NCBI RefSeq assembly: GCF_016862955.1
Contig: NZ_BONY01000047.1
Span: forward strand, 1 to 64,000
DNA: 64,000 bases
Source: Rhizocola hellebori
Lineage (GTDB): Bacteria > Actinomycetota > Actinomycetes > Mycobacteriales > Micromonosporaceae
Direction: 5' to 3'
The notes beneath the pieces were generated by a model, which saw nothing but the letters and a program-made list of their open reading frames with translations, was not told the DNA's origin and ran no database searches. Position 1 is the first letter of the stretch, and every line of letters begins with the position of its first letter. The translations under genes and the position numbers were made by a program. Below, one piece after another: positions 44,230 to 52,086 of the stretch.

Positions 44230-46497
44230 CTACCAGCGGCCGAGCACCAGCCGATCGCTGACGTTGTTCAGCTCGAACGTGCCGGAGGTATACCAGCCGC
44301 CGGCGCCTTGATACAGGTACCCGTCAAGAAAAACGTGGTATCGGAAGTTCGGTCCGTAATCGTAGGCCGTGACTATGTCGTCGCGGCCGTCGCCGTTGAC
44401 ATCGTCGGCGGCGATCCGATCGCCCACCAGAGCGCCGCTGTAGCCGCTGGCGACACTCCAATCGTTGGTCAGCTGGAAGACCGCGGAATTGGAAATCCAC
44501 CGCCAGAGCCGAACGTGACCGCCTCCGTAATCGTAGAGCAGGGCTGGCTCTGCATCGCCGTCCTCGTCCCAGTCGCCGACTACGAAACGGTTGCCGACAT
44601 TGCTGAGACTGAACGATCCTGAGGTGTACCAGGTGCTTCGGCTGTAGATGCCGAACGGAAAGACATCGAAGCGGAAGGTGCTGCCCAGACTGTAAGCGAC
44701 CACGATGTCGTCATGACCGTCGCCGTCGACGTCACCGGCCGCCACCCGGTCTCCGATGTTGGCCACCGAATAGCCAGCAATATCCTGCTGGCTGAGCAGC
44801 TCGAAACCGGAACCTGTGCTGCGCCAGGTGTAGATGCGGGAGTTTCCGCCACCCGCGTCGTAGAGCATGGCGACGTCGTCGTAGAGGTCGCCGTCCCAGT
44901 TGCCGACCACCATGCGCCCGGCGACGTTCTCCACCGCGAAGGATCCCGAGGTGTACCAGCCTGCGTCGCCCTGGTAGTAGTAGCCGTCCTCGAAGACGTG
45001 GAACCGGAACGTGGACCCGTAGTCGTAGGCCACCACGATGTCGTCGGTGCCGTCGCCGTTGAAGTCGCCTGAGGCCATCCGATCGCCGATCTGGCTGACC
45101 GAGTAGCTGCCCGAGGTCGTCCAGTCGTTGGCTCGCGGGAAGGCGGTGTTCGACGAGTACCAGCGAAACAGGATGGGACTTGTTCCGGTGCCGTAGAACA
45201 TGGCCGGGGCGGCGCCGGTAACCGTTGTGGTGTCGGTCAACAGGAAGCCGGGAAGGGCGTAGTAGGCGTCCCAGATGTCGGTGAAATAGTGATGACATTC
45301 AGCTGCGGACTCGGTGGTACCGCCGCTGGTGATGCCCTTGGCCGCCACCTTTCCGTCCGAGCGGACGGTGTAGACCGGGCCACCGGAGTCACCTTTGATG
45401 ACGCAGTTCGGGCCTTGCCGCCAGCCAAATACCAGATTGTAGAATTTCTCGCCGTTCTTGTAGGTGCCTTCGACCCCGGGTTCCACCACCGTCCAGCCGC
45501 AAGACTCGCCGGCCATGCGGCCACCTGTGCAGTACTGGTCGCCGGGGGTGGCCCGGCCCGACCACATGTCGTTGATGGCGGCGGAGGTGCTCGAACCAGC
45601 CGGACCGCGGTAGATGCGTGGGTCCACCGAACCGTTGGCGGTGTTGGCGATCAGGGCGACGTCACCCCGGTAGACGCTCTCCCCGGGGAACAACTGCGTA
45701 CCCCTGAGGTCGTCCCAGTTCTCCCGGGTACGTTCAGCGACATAGCCGATTTGACGCAACGGCGTTTCGAGCTCGCCGCCGGTCGGGGCGCAGTGCCCGG
45801 CGGTGAGCATCGCGTAGGTGCCGTTGTAGACCCACGGAAAACCGCTACTGCAGGCCACCATCGAGGCACCGCCGAAGAAGGGTGACCGGTCGCCGTCGCG
45901 GCCGCCGGTGGCCGGATTGTCGATCGGTCCGGCCGGGTCGATGCGCACCGCCACGGCCTGCGTGCCGTAGCGCTTGGCAAGGTAGCCAAACAGAGCATCG
46001 CTGGCGCGGCTCACCGTCACGATGATCCTGTTGTTCTCCTCGTCACGTTCGGCAAGGAAAATCGCGTCGGCGTCAGGGATTTGCTCATCACGCAGCAGGA
46101 TGAGACTGTGCTTGATGTCCTCCAGCTCACGCCAGCTGCGCCCGGCCGGGGCGGTGCGCCGCAGCGGGTCTGCCGCCTTCGCCTGGGCCAGCACGCCGCC
46201 CGCGGCGGTGACCGGCCGGTGCACCACCTTTCCAGCGGCCCGGTCGAGGGCCGGGTAGCCGAAGTCGTCCGGGTTCTTCTCGGCCTCGTGCACCGCCTCA
46301 CGGTAGGAGTTGGCCAGGTCGTCGCTGACCGGCGTTGGAATCTCGCGCTGTCCTATCTCGACAAGACCGTGGGCCTGCGGGCTGGGTGCCTGCGCCCGCG
46401 CCGGTGCGCTGATGAGGCTGGCCAGCAGCATCGCCGCAGCCCCGGCAGCGGTCAACCGTCTTGCCCGGTGACCCTTTCGTGGATTTGCATAGTTCAC
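44230..46497 (-). CDS. Secreted trypsin-like serine protease with FG-GAP/VCBS repeats
   Basis: A 755-aa exported protease. A signal peptide ends ARA-QA near residue 36, followed by a propeptide-like region. The catalytic triad is visible as TAGHC (about 231), YRGDVALI (about 275) and KGDSGGP (about 368). From residue 430 on there are integrin-like FG-GAP repeats with calcium-binding loops (GDFNGDGTDD, GDVDGDGHDD, DDVNGDGRDD) that would form a beta-propeller. It may act on envelope or polymer substrates. The gene is divergent from a SARP-NB-ARC regulator. Confidence 0.88.
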   Translation of the reverse strand: MNYANPRKGHRARRLTAAGAAAMLLASLISAPARAQAPSPQAHGLVEIGQREIPTPVSDDLANSYREAVHEAEKNPDDFGYPALDRAAGKVVHRPVTAAGGVLAQAKAADPLRRTAPAGRSWRELEDIKHSLILLRDEQIPDADAIFLAERDEENNRIIVTVSRASDALFGYLAKRYGTQAVAVRIDPAGPIDNPATGGRDGDRSPFFGGASMVACSSGFPWVYNGTYAMLTAGHCAPTGGELETPLRQIGYVAERTRENWDDLRGTQLFPGESVYRGDVALIANTANGSVDPRIYRGPAGSSTSAAINDMWSGRATPGDQYCTGGRMAGESCGWTVVEPGVEGTYKNGEKFYNLVFGWRQGPNCVIKGDSGGPVYTVRSDGKVAAKGITSGGTTESAAECHHYFTDIWDAYYALPGFLLTDTTTVTGAAPAMFYGTGTSPILFRWYSSNTAFPRANDWTTSGSYSVSQIGDRMASGDFNGDGTDDIVVAYDYGSTFRFHVFEDGYYYQGDAGWYTSGSFAVENVAGRMVVGNWDGDLYDDVAMLYDAGGGNSRIYTWRSTGSGFELLSQQDIAGYSVANIGDRVAAGDVDGDGHDDIVVAYSLGSTFRFDVFPFGIYSRSTWYTSGSFSLSNVGNRFVVGDWDEDGDAEPALLYDYGGGHVRLWRWISNSAVFQLTNDWSVASGYSGALVGDRIAADDVNGDGRDDIVTAYDYGPNFRYHVFLDGYLYQGAGGWYTSGTFELNNVSDRLVLGRW

Positions 46498-46510
46498 GAT
46501 CGGCAGTTTG

Positions 46511-46551
46511 ACGGCAACGCCTTATCCATCCGCTTGTCAACGCCTTGCCGT
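46511..46551. promoter_or_regulatory. Inverted and direct repeats between protease and SARP genes
   Basis: In the 104-bp divergent gap, ACGGCAA (46511-46517) and TTGCCGT (46545-46551) form an inverted repeat. CAACGCCTT occurs at 46515-46523 and again at 46538-46546 in direct orientation, 23 bp apart. One of these arrangements may be an operator for the adjacent regulator. Confidence 0.4.
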
Positions 46552-46601
46552 GACGCACAGCAATCTCCTACGGTGGCCTTTCGGGGATGAAGAGGTGAGA
46601 A

Positions 46602-49430
46602 ATGCGCTACAGGCTGTTGGGTCCCGTTGAGCTCACGGTCGGTGGGGAGCTGGTCTCGCTCGCCCAGCCGCGGCACCGCGGGATTCTGGCCTACCTGTTG
46701 CTGCACGCCAATCAGCTGGTCTCCCAGGATCAGCTGGTCGAGGCGGTGTGGGGCGGCATGGAACCGGCGAGCGCGACCGCGCAGATCCACGTGGCCGTTT
46801 CGCGGCTGCGTGGTTCACTTCGCCGGCACGGCCTGCCCGACCCGATCGCGACGCGGTCGGGCGGCTACGCGCTCACCGCCCACGAGGATGACATCGATGC
46901 CGAGCTCTTCGCTGCAGAGCTGGCGGCGGCCCGCGACACCGGGCAGCGCCGCCAACACCACGACACCATCCGGCGCCTCGACAGCGCCTTGGGGCTGTGG
47001 CGCGGGGAGGCGCTAGCCGGAGTCACCGCCGCCTACGCCCCCGCCGTGCGGCACCGCTTGCATGAGCAACGCCTTGCCGCGCAAGAGCTGCGCCTTGACG
47101 CGGAGCTGGCCGTGGGACGTCACGCGGCCGCCGTCCCCGTGCTGACCCAGCTGGTCAAGGAGCACCCGCTGCGGGAAGCGCTGGTCTGTCAGCTGATGCT
47201 GGCGCTGTACCGGTCCGGCCGCCTCAGCGACGCCACCAACGTGGCTCGGCACACCCGGCAGCTGCTGGCCGAGGAGCTCGGCCTCGGCCCAGGCCCGCAG
47301 TTCCTCAAGCTCGAACACGCCATTCTCAATGCCGATCCCGTCCTGGACCTCACCGATGCCACCGTCGGTCTCGCCCGCCCGCCCGCGCCGTTGCCTGCCC
47401 AGCTGCCTCCGGGCGTGCCCCACTTCACCGGGCGCTGCCATGAGCTCGCCACGCTCGACGCCGCATGGCCGGGCACGGTCTGCGTCATCACCGGGCCAGC
47501 CGGCGCCGGAAAGACCGCCCTGGCCACGCATTGGGCGCACCAAGTTCGCCACAGCTTCCCCGACGGCCAGCTTTACCTCGACCTGCGCGGCTTCGACCCG
47601 TTGTGTGAGCCGCTGACCGGGCTGGAGTCGCTGTCGCGCCTGCTGCGCGGGCTTGGGCTGGAGGCGGCACGCCTGCCCGGGGCCGCCGACGAGGCTACGG
47701 CTCTGCTGCGCTCCATGCTCGCGCAGCGCCGGGTGCTGCTCCTGCTCGACAATGCCCGCGACGCCGCCCAGGTACGCCCGCTGCTGCCGGCGAGTGAGAA
47801 TTGTGCCGTGCTCGTCACCAGCCGACAGCCCCTGGTGACCCTCGACGCGCATCGGATCGAAATCGGCGGCCTGCCCCAGCACGAGGCCGCCGAGCTGCTC
47901 AGCCACTACGCAGGAAGCCGAATGCGCCATGAACCCGAAGCGGCGCAACAAATGCTGCGCTACTGTCAGCTGCTGCCCCTGGCGATCCGGGTCGCTGGGG
48001 CGAGGCTGCTGGCCGAGCCGGAGCTGGCCCTGCAGACCCTCGCCGCCGGGCTGGCCGACGAACGGTCCAGATTGGACATTTTGGAGCTGGACGATCTGGC
48101 GGTGCGGGCCAGCCTGGGCGCCAGCTATCGCACCCTTGACCAGCCGACCGCGCGGGCCTTCCGCCTGCTGGGTGTGTTGCAGCTACCCGACCTCGAAGTG
48201 CGCACCGCGGCGGCACTGTGGGATCTCTCGCCCACTGCGGCCCTGCAGATACTGCACCGGCTCCATGCCGCGCGGCTTTTGGAGCGCAGCGGCGAGCGAT
48301 ACAGGCTGCACGACCTCGTCCGCCTTTTCGCGATGGAGCGCCATGCCGAGGGCGACCCCGCCGAAGGCGAGGCGGCCTTGGTGCGGGTGGCCACGTGCCT
48401 GCTCGGGGCGGCTCGCCGTGCCACGAACCTGTTGCGCCCCGGGCAGTCGCTTGGCGGCGAGCAGGAGCTGTCGGAGGGTCGCTACGCCAACCTGATTGGA
48501 CTGTCCGATCTGGACGCGGCACGGGCCTGGTTCGATGCCGAGCGGGTCAATCTGATCGCCCTCGCCGGCCAGCTCGCCGAATCCGGTGAGCCGCTGTGCC
48601 GATATCCCATGCGCCTGCAGCTGGTGATGACGATGTTCCTCGCCGGGGCAGGACATTTTGCCGACTGGCAGCACCTGTGTGAGCTGTCCGCCGCGGTGGC
48701 GCGCCGTGTCGGTGACACTCTGGCCGAGGCGGTCGCTGCGATGAACCTGGGCGCGATCGCCTCCCGCCAGGGCCGCCAGGCGCAGGCCGTCGCCACACTC
48801 ACGCGGGCGCTTGCGCTGAGCCGCAAGGCGAAGCGTCACAGCACCGAGGCTGCCGTGCTGTCGTACCTCGCGTCAGCTCACTCCGAGCTCGGCGACCACG
48901 ACAGCGCCGCCAGCTGCCACGAGGAGGCCATCCGGCTGCGCCGTCAGGTCGGCGACGACCGCAGCACCGCGCACACCCTGGCCAATGCGGCGTTGCACTA
49001 TCTTGTCCAGCGCCGCTACGCCGACGCACGCCGCCATCTCGACGAAGCGCTGCGCATCAAGTACGAGAAGGGCGACCTGGGCGGTGCGGCGGCAAGCGAG
49101 GTGCAAATGGCTGGAGTGCTTGCGGCACAAGGCCTGCTGACCGACGCGGTGCATGCCGCCCAGGCCGGTCTTGACCTGTGCCGGCGCTACGGCGACCGGC
49201 ACAACGAGTGGATCGCGCTGCTGCTGCGCGCGGTCGCTCATCGGCGGCTGGGCCGGTGGCGGCAGTCCGACGACGACGCGGCGGAGTGCATCGCCGTATG
49301 CGTGCACCTCGGCCAGCTCACCGCCGCAAACTTCGCGGCCGCTTTGACAGACCAGCCTTTGGTGGGGGCCGATGAAGGCGACCCGGTCCCGGCATGGCTT
49401 GTCAGCGCGCTGGAGCAGGCCGGCGCTTAG
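46602..49430 (+). CDS. SARP-type AfsR-like regulator, second copy
   Basis: A 942-aa protein. Winged helix (MRYRLLGPVELTVGGE, LVEAVWGG, AVSRLRGSLRRHG) is followed by BTAD (LVCQLMLALYRSGRLSDATNVARH), NB-ARC with GPAGAGKTAL near 296 and RRVLLLLDNARDAAQVRPLLP, and C-terminal TPRs (AMNLGAIASRQGRQAQAVAT). ATG 46602 has GAGGTGAG upstream. Divergent from the FG-GAP protease and followed 66 bases later by a secreted-protein gene. An inverted repeat (GCTTAGG/CCTAAGC) spans its stop codon. Confidence 0.9.
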   Translation: MRYRLLGPVELTVGGELVSLAQPRHRGILAYLLLHANQLVSQDQLVEAVWGGMEPASATAQIHVAVSRLRGSLRRHGLPDPIATRSGGYALTAHEDDIDAELFAAELAAARDTGQRRQHHDTIRRLDSALGLWRGEALAGVTAAYAPAVRHRLHEQRLAAQELRLDAELAVGRHAAAVPVLTQLVKEHPLREALVCQLMLALYRSGRLSDATNVARHTRQLLAEELGLGPGPQFLKLEHAILNADPVLDLTDATVGLARPPAPLPAQLPPGVPHFTGRCHELATLDAAWPGTVCVITGPAGAGKTALATHWAHQVRHSFPDGQLYLDLRGFDPLCEPLTGLESLSRLLRGLGLEAARLPGAADEATALLRSMLAQRRVLLLLDNARDAAQVRPLLPASENCAVLVTSRQPLVTLDAHRIEIGGLPQHEAAELLSHYAGSRMRHEPEAAQQMLRYCQLLPLAIRVAGARLLAEPELALQTLAAGLADERSRLDILELDDLAVRASLGASYRTLDQPTARAFRLLGVLQLPDLEVRTAAALWDLSPTAALQILHRLHAARLLERSGERYRLHDLVRLFAMERHAEGDPAEGEAALVRVATCLLGAARRATNLLRPGQSLGGEQELSEGRYANLIGLSDLDAARAWFDAERVNLIALAGQLAESGEPLCRYPMRLQLVMTMFLAGAGHFADWQHLCELSAAVARRVGDTLAEAVAAMNLGAIASRQGRQAQAVATLTRALALSRKAKRHSTEAAVLSYLASAHSELGDHDSAASCHEEAIRLRRQVGDDRSTAHTLANAALHYLVQRRYADARRHLDEALRIKYEKGDLGGAAASEVQMAGVLAAQGLLTDAVHAAQAGLDLCRRYGDRHNEWIALLLRAVAHRRLGRWRQSDDDAAECIAVCVHLGQLTAANFAAALTDQPLVGADEGDPVPAWLVSALEQAGA

Positions 49431-49496
49431 GCCACTCAACTGTCCTAAGCAGACGCTCGACCCCGGGGCCGTACTCACCTATGCGACACTGAATAC

Positions 49497-50147
49497 GTGG
49501 TGGGATCGAGACTTCGCCAGGGCGTCACGCTATGGATCATCGCGGCCCTGACCCTGGCCACCTTGTCAACGAGCGGCAACGTCGGCCCGACCCGGTCCGC
49601 GTCGCAGGCCGAGGGCCTGCTCGACCCGATAGCGGCCGCTGCCACGACCGCCTTCTATCAGTCCGATCCCCCGGCCGGGCAACCGGTCATTGTCTCCCGG
49701 CCGCTCGAACGATCCGACGTGCCGGTCAACCTGCGACTCTGGACAGTCATGTGGCTGTCGGGCACCGGCCGGCTCTGCGGCGCACTGATAGCACAGTCTC
49801 GATCAAACGACGGCTTTTGCTACACAGACCAGGCCACACAGCTCATTCCAGCTCCGGGACGAGCGATGAGCCTGAACTTTGTCGCCGACAAGGGCTATTT
49901 TCAGGCAAAAGCCTTCGTACAGCCCGGCATCGCCACCGTCACCGCCAGCACCGCGGTCACCCCCGATCAGACCGCCACCGTCGTGCGTCTGGCTCTGCCC
50001 AACGGCGCCGACATCGGCCTGTTCGCCCTCACGCTCTACGCTCGCAACGTCTCGTTGGGAGACATCACCTGGATCTTCCGAGACGCCCACGGCAACGTGG
50101 TGGCCACCGAGGTCACCAACGAATGGGGCCAGAAGACAGCGGCCTAA
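49497..50147 (+). CDS. Exported protein of unknown function
   Basis: A 216-aa protein. The N-terminus (LRQGVTLWIIAALTLATLS) is a signal peptide or membrane anchor. The rest is beta-rich with two cysteines (GRLCGALIAQ and GFCYTDQATQ) and ends in a domain like RLALPNGADIGLFALTLYARN. No family is recognised. GTG 49497 starts the gene, which follows the SARP regulator on the same strand. Confidence 0.65.
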   Translation: MVGSRLRQGVTLWIIAALTLATLSTSGNVGPTRSASQAEGLLDPIAAAATTAFYQSDPPAGQPVIVSRPLERSDVPVNLRLWTVMWLSGTGRLCGALIAQSRSNDGFCYTDQATQLIPAPGRAMSLNFVADKGYFQAKAFVQPGIATVTASTAVTPDQTATVVRLALPNGADIGLFALTLYARNVSLGDITWIFRDAHGNVVATEVTNEWGQKTAA

Positions 50148-50164
50148 ACGTCCGCCGGCCGAGG

Positions 50165-51262
50165 CTAGCGACCAACGGCGTCGAGCCAGGCGACGCTGAG
50201 ATCCGTGTGGACAACGACGACGCCGCCCGAGCCGTCGTAGCGGGCGGCCCGCGTCTGCCCGGTCGTGCGCAGGACGGCACCGGTAAGCGGGTCGATCTCG
50301 ATCAGGCTGTCGCCGGCCACGTAGCCGACGCGGGCGCCGGCTGGATCTGCCACCACCGCTACCGGCTGCGCGGTCTCAGCGCTCCACGTGACCTTACCGG
50401 CGGCGTCGAAGACCCGAAGCGCCGATCGGCTGCCGCTCACCGCCCGGGTCAGGTCGGCGACTATGCCGCCGGCTCGGGTCAGCGCGCAGGTTCCCGCCCG
50501 TTCCAGGTCGGTCACAGGTGTCTGGGCACCGGTCCGGTCGAGCAGCACCGGCCGCTGCCCGATCAGCAGCGCCTGGGACCCGTCCGGGTGCAGGCATGCG
50601 GTTCCTCCGGCGACCTGGACCGGGGACCCGGTCACCCGCCAGCCCGCATCGTCCCTTTCGAACCACCTGGCCTCATAGGCCGGTCCGGCACCGGTCGGAC
50701 CGGGCGTGACCGCGCCGGCCGCGCTCACCGCGAGCCCGTACCGGCCATCTGCGTCCTCCCGCCACGACGTGCGGGGCCCCCCGACCGACACGCGCTCGGT
50801 GTTAGCACCGTGCCGGATCTCCAGCCACCACTGCCCGTTTCTGTCTCCGGTGTGGACAACCAGGTCGTCCGCGGAGCGCGCGGTCAGCACCCATCGCTTG
50901 GGCGCGGTCAGGGTGGCTATCGGGTGCGCCCGCCCGTCCACCATGAGCACCGGTTCGGGGTCTGGCATGGCGGGCGAGATGAGCGAGGCTGCGCTGCCGG
51001 ACAGCACGGCGTCCGGACATCGGTCCAGGCACATCACCGGGGCCGGGTCGCGGTCGCCAGCCGGCACCCGCCAGGCCACCGTCCCATCTCGACGGACGCC
51101 GACGTAGCGGACGGCGGCCACGTCGAGGAAAATCACGCCGTACTGATCGGCATCGATGATTACCGGTGCCCGGTCTGCCGGCGGTGCCGCGGGGCGTGCA
51201 GGCGTGGTACACCCGGCGGCCGCCACGGCAAGCGCGACGGCGATGCGCCCGATGGTTCGCAC
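50165..51262 (-). CDS. Lipoprotein with a WD40/PQQ-like beta-propeller
   Basis: A 365-aa protein. GTG 51262 is chosen because GGAGG lies just upstream. The short leader VRTIGRIAVALAVAAAGCTT carries a lipobox (AAGC), so Cys18 should be lipidated. The mature part is built of repeated beta units with D/G-rich turns (LRVFDAAGKVTWSAETAQPVAVVADPAG, LIEIDPLTGAVLRTTGQ) typical of propellers. The role is unknown, possibly a surface receptor. The gene is convergent with the preceding secreted-protein gene. Confidence 0.7.
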   Translation of the reverse strand: MRTIGRIAVALAVAAAGCTTPARPAAPPADRAPVIIDADQYGVIFLDVAAVRYVGVRRDGTVAWRVPAGDRDPAPVMCLDRCPDAVLSGSAASLISPAMPDPEPVLMVDGRAHPIATLTAPKRWVLTARSADDLVVHTGDRNGQWWLEIRHGANTERVSVGGPRTSWREDADGRYGLAVSAAGAVTPGPTGAGPAYEARWFERDDAGWRVTGSPVQVAGGTACLHPDGSQALLIGQRPVLLDRTGAQTPVTDLERAGTCALTRAGGIVADLTRAVSGSRSALRVFDAAGKVTWSAETAQPVAVVADPAGARVGYVAGDSLIEIDPLTGAVLRTTGQTRAARYDGSGGVVVVHTDLSVAWLDAVGR

Positions 51263-51325
51263 GATTTGCCTCCAGGGGTTGGCCCGGGTCGGCACCCGCG
51301 ATCGAGCGCCGGCCCGGGCGGCTGA

Positions 51326-51763
51326 TCAGGTTTCGGCCCAGACGTTGCAGGAGGTGTCACCCGCGAGCGGCAGGTCGAACACGCCCTTCCATCGGGTGAC
51401 CTCATGGTCGCTGGCAAGCGTCCATTGGCTGGTCCACCAGTCTCGCCACTGGTAGCCGGGCACATGGTTGTCCCACTCGTGGAACATCTGAACACCGTTG
51501 CGGTGGAACCAGATGTCCAAATCGTTGTTGTCGTTGATGTACGTGTGGAAGCCCGAGCTGAAGTAGGCGCTGAACAGGTACCAGTTGTGGTAAGGGCCAT
51601 CGACCGAGTAGGCGGCATAGCCCTGCAGGTAGTGCTCGTAGCCGGACGGACGCCCGTCGTCGCAGTAAGAGCTGAGGGCGTCGGCCTGCGCGGGTGCGGC
51701 GAGCGCGACGCTGGCCACGCAGGCGGCAAGCGCCCCGGCGACAACCCTTCGGAATCTGGACAC
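51326..51763 (-). CDS. Small secreted protein of unknown function
   Basis: A 145-aa exported protein. GTG 51763 has AAGGAG upstream; the signal peptide ends AQA-DA near residue 26. The mature part is rich in aromatic residues and D/N (HNWYLFSAYFSSGFHTYI, DNNDLDIWFHRNG, WRDWWTSQW) and has two Cys. It is reminiscent of other small exported proteins in the window (3066-3422) in composition, though homology is not evident. It is close to the third SARP regulator. Confidence 0.6.
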   Translation of the reverse strand: MSRFRRVVAGALAACVASVALAAPAQADALSSYCDDGRPSGYEHYLQGYAAYSVDGPYHNWYLFSAYFSSGFHTYINDNNDLDIWFHRNGVQMFHEWDNHVPGYQWRDWWTSQWTLASDHEVTRWKGVFDLPLAGDTSCNVWAET

Positions 51764-52086
51764 TGTCTCTCCTTCCTGGCTGCCCGATCGGCAGTCACGG
51801 CAAATCAGGTATCGACTTATGTGCTCGTTCTGGTTGACGGGCTCCGGCCCCAATCTGGCCCCAAAACGTCTACGTAGCAACGCTCGGCCCGCTGCTCAGG
51901 TCCGATCGCGGTACAGGCGACCACGACTACGGCACACGGTACTGAACTTCGCCGCTCCCGCCGCCGGTGCGCGGTGACCGTTGTCTGCCAATGGCCGGTG
52001 CTGGCCAACCGAGCCGCCCTCGGCGCGTCGTTCCGCTGCAGGGCATGGCTATAGCACGAAGCTGGCCGGCATCGTTGCGGTGAGCC
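51764..52086. other. Intergenic stretch, nothing assigned
   Basis: About 323 bases between the secreted-protein start and the stop of the third SARP regulator. It should contain the promoter of the secreted-protein gene on the minus strand. I saw no gene, strong hairpin or repeat. Confidence 0.5.

Noticed and set aside
46515-46546. CAACGCCTT direct repeat as a standard SARP box
   Set aside because: The period is 23 bp, not 11 or 22, so it does not fit the usual SARP spacing; kept only as a general repeat.
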